From Deltaproteobacteria bacterium (GTDB lineage Bacteria > Desulfobacterota > Binatia > DP-6), in NCBI GenBank assembly GCA_005879205.1, contig VBLD01000115.1:1-15828 (forward strand): a DNA stretch of 15,828 bases, written 5' to 3'. The position numbers and the translations under genes are program-made. The notes beneath the pieces are model-generated. The model was not told where the DNA came from. It saw only the letters and a program-made list of their open reading frames with translations, and made no database searches. Numbering within the stretch: position 1 is the first letter of the stretch; every line of letters starts with the position of its first letter. Below, one piece after another: positions 13,897 to 15,828 of this stretch.

Positions 13897-14568
13897 ATGA
13901 GCGAGCGTACCGCGCGCACGCCCTTTCACTTCCACAGCTGCTGGGAGCTCCGCGAGATGCTCGGCCGCCGCGCCTTCGACGAGCGCGAGCTGCTCGAGCA
14001 CCTGGAGGAGGTGCCGCTCGACAGCATCTACTTCCACACCTACAGCTTCTGTCTCCGTCAGCGCGGCCTGCCCGGTGGGTACCCGAACGACTTCGCCACC
14101 TGGGCCGCGATCCAGGTGCGCGATCGCGTGCTCGGCGAGAAGCTCGGCATCATCGATCCGCAGGACTTCCCGGATCTCGAGAGCCTGCGCGCCGAGGTCG
14201 TGAGCCTGATCGACGACCACCTGGCGCAGCTCCGGTCCGTACCGCGCATCATGTTCGGCTTCGGCGAGCCGTTCTACTTCATGCAGTCACGCGCGCTGGA
14301 GATCCCGACCGGCGTGAAGGTGCGGACGCTCCGCGAGTTCCGCAACGCCCTCGCCACGCTCGACACGGGGGCCGTCTACCTGCACCTCGTCGAGGCGCGC
14401 GGCCGCAAGGGCCGGCGGCGCGGCGATTTCGCCGCCTGGGTGGACGAGCAGCTCGGCCTCCGCGATCTCGCGGCGCGCATGGGCCGCTTGAACCCCTACC
14501 AGGAGAGTCTGGAAGACATCCGTCGCCGGCTGGTCGCGCTGACCGACGAGGCGCTCGCCGGCGCATGA
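13897..14568 (+). CDS. DUF5752 family protein
   Basis: The protein has 223 aa. ATG 13897 has a GAGGG ribosome site supplied by the last repeat unit. It matches the DUF5752 pattern: FHFHSCWELREMLGRRAF at the N-terminus, DSIYFHTYSFCLRQRG, then YPNDFATWAAIQVRDRVLGE and IIDPQDFPDLESLRAEVVSL. The His/Tyr-rich N-terminal block is the conserved core. Biochemical function is unknown; I recall members next to glycosyltransferases and alpha-glucan enzymes, as here. The stop overlaps the start of the glycosyltransferase (ATGA), so the two are co-translated. It is probably cytoplasmic. Confidence 0.85.
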   Translation: MSERTARTPFHFHSCWELREMLGRRAFDERELLEHLEEVPLDSIYFHTYSFCLRQRGLPGGYPNDFATWAAIQVRDRVLGEKLGIIDPQDFPDLESLRAEVVSLIDDHLAQLRSVPRIMFGFGEPFYFMQSRALEIPTGVKVRTLREFRNALATLDTGAVYLHLVEARGRKGRRRGDFAAWVDEQLGLRDLAARMGRLNPYQESLEDIRRRLVALTDEALAGA

Positions 14569-15773
14569 CCGAAGCGGTGCCGACGCTCGAGGACTACCGG
14601 CCCGTCGCTCCCGCCGGGACCGTCGAGCTCCTCCGCCGCCTCTGCGAGCGCGTGCGGGGCCGGCGCGTGCTGCACGTCAGCACGAGCCGGGAGGTGGGCG
14701 GGGTGGCGGAGATACTCCGCCGGCTCGTGCCGCTGCTGGAGGAGGCGGGCGTCGACGCCGGCTGGGAGAGCCTCGACGGCGAGGAGGCGCCGCCCCAGGC
14801 GGCGGCCCGCCTTCACGGAACCCTCCAGGGCGACGAGGAGCGGCTGCCGCCGGAGACGTTCGACGAGTTCCGGGCCTTCACCCGCGCGCGGGCGACGACG
14901 CTCGAGCTGACCGCCGACGTTGTCGTCACCCACGACGTCCTGCCCGCCGGGCTGGTCGACGCGCGTCCGCCCGAAGGCGCCTGGGTCTGGCGGTGCCACC
15001 TCGACGTGTCGCGGCCGCAGCGTCGCGCCTGGACGTTTCTTCGCCAGTTCGTGGTGAAGTTCGACGCCGCGGTCTACTCCCTGCCGAGCTTCGCGCAGCG
15101 CCTTCCGATCCCCCAGTTCCTGATCTATCCGTCGATCGATCCGCTCAGCGACAAGAACCGCGAGCTCTCGGCGGCCGAGATCGACGCCATCCTCGAGCGG
15201 CTCGGCGTGCCGCGCGACAAGCCGATCCTGCTCCAGGTGGCCCGCTTCGACCGCTTCAAGGACCCGCTCGGCGTCATCGACGCCTACCGGCTGGTCAAGC
15301 GGCAGCACGAGTGCCAGCTCGTGCTCGTGGGCGGGGCGGAGAGCGACGACCCGGGGGGGGTGGAGCTCTCCGCGGACGTGCGCGAGGCGGCGAGCCACGA
15401 TCCCGACCTGCACGTGCTCGAGCTGCCACCGCACGCGCGTCGCGAAGTGAACGCGCTCCAGCGCGCCGCGACCATCGTCTTCCAGAAGTCCACGCGCGAG
15501 GGCTTCGGCCTCGGCGTCGCCGAGGCGATGTGGAAGTCGAAGCCGGTGATCGGCGGCTTCGCCGGCGGCATCGCGGCGCAGGTGATCTACGACGTCACCG
15601 GCTACACCGTGAACTCGGTCGAGGGGGCGGCCTTCCGGGCTCGCCAGCTACTCGCCGACCCCGGTCTCCGCGAGCGGCTCGGAGCGGCCGGCCGCGAGCA
15701 CGTCCGCCAGAACTTCCTGATCACCCGGCAGCTCGGCGACGAGCTGGCACTGATGGCGACGCTGCTCCGCTGA
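14565..15773 (+). CDS. GT4 glycosyltransferase resembling trehalose synthase TreT
   Basis: The protein has 402 aa from ATG 14565. The GT-B N-domain has VLHVSTSREVGGVAEILRRL (about 35-54) and VVTHDVLPAGL. The central motif WVWRCHLDVSRP and the block IYPSIDPLSDKN are those of TreT-type enzymes. The C-domain has LLQVARFDRFKDPLGVIDAY with Lys232, then NALQRAATIVFQKSTREGFG and the E-x7-E pair Glu312/Glu320, which binds the nucleotide sugar donor. TreT joins NDP-glucose and glucose to make trehalose; the sequence fits this or a closely related transferase. It is coupled to DUF5752 by a 4-nt overlap and completes a likely glucan/trehalose unit. The 55 bp after it contain no recognisable terminator. 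Confidence 0.85.
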   Translation: MTEAVPTLEDYRPVAPAGTVELLRRLCERVRGRRVLHVSTSREVGGVAEILRRLVPLLEEAGVDAGWESLDGEEAPPQAAARLHGTLQGDEERLPPETFDEFRAFTRARATTLELTADVVVTHDVLPAGLVDARPPEGAWVWRCHLDVSRPQRRAWTFLRQFVVKFDAAVYSLPSFAQRLPIPQFLIYPSIDPLSDKNRELSAAEIDAILERLGVPRDKPILLQVARFDRFKDPLGVIDAYRLVKRQHECQLVLVGGAESDDPGGVELSADVREAASHDPDLHVLELPPHARREVNALQRAATIVFQKSTREGFGLGVAEAMWKSKPVIGGFAGGIAAQVIYDVTGYTVNSVEGAAFRARQLLADPGLRERLGAAGREHVRQNFLITRQLGDELALMATLLR

Positions 15774-15816
15774 ACGAGCCCGACGGCGTAGATCGCCACT
15801 GTGGCGCAGCCGAGCG

Positions 15817-15828
15817 CTAGCTAGCTAG
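15817..15828. repeat. three tandem CTAG units at the window end
   Basis: CTAGCTAGCTAG occupies the last 12 bases. It is self-complementary and places a TAG stop in all three frames of both strands. CTAG is generally scarce in bacterial DNA; three copies in a row exactly at the end suggest an added stop linker or assembly/library remnant rather than native sequence. Confidence 0.6.

Overview
The window is GC-rich DNA of bacterial gene density. Genes for an outer-membrane porin and an MlaE/MlaF/MlaD lipid transporter indicate a Gram-negative bacterium. The GC content, the anti-sigma-K-type factor, DUF4394, and the GH57-DUF3536/DUF5752/TreT-like cluster suggest a deltaproteobacterial-type or related uncultured environmental lineage. 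That placement is inference; there is no rRNA or marker gene here to settle it.

Left part (1-5438): a secreted protein with repeated W-x-x-W-E motifs runs off the left edge on the minus strand. It is divergent from an alginate-export-type porin (1446-2885, plus). An ECF sigma factor and its RskA-type anti-sigma factor follow on the minus strand, preceded by a secreted DUF4394 protein. Divergent from DUF4394 are two very small membrane-protein genes (5111-5206 and 5220-5438, plus). The same bipartite motif, TGCATCC-N16-CG(T/G)AG, lies directly upstream of the repeat-protein gene, of the sigma gene and of the small membrane-protein genes, in the correct orientation each time. I read this as a local, autoregulated ECF regulon. 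As given, the sigma factor appears frameshifted in its last helix.

Middle part (5501-7206, plus): a Phd/YefM antitoxin and RelE/ParE toxin pair, preceded by a perfect 9-bp inverted repeat that abuts the Shine-Dalgarno sequence; then a Spy/CpxP-like LTxxQ protein without an obvious signal peptide; then a DoxX-type membrane protein.

Right-middle (7203-11505, minus): a tightly packed five-gene operon. In transcription order it encodes a small exported protein of unknown function, a 447-aa exported aromatic-rich repeat protein, MlaE permease, MlaF ATPase and MlaD (MCE domain). The first two are candidate accessory parts of this lipid-transport system.

Right end (11594-15773, plus): a GH57/DUF3536 glycosidase, a DUF5752 protein and a GT4 glycosyltransferase resembling trehalose glycosyltransferring synthase (TreT). 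This is probably an alpha-glucan/trehalose unit. A 12-bp repeat in four tandem copies fills the gap between the first two genes. The window ends in three tandem CTAG units, which may be artificial.

Gene-free gaps are all short (largest about 120 bp). No tRNA, rRNA, CRISPR array, insertion sequence or convincing terminator was seen.
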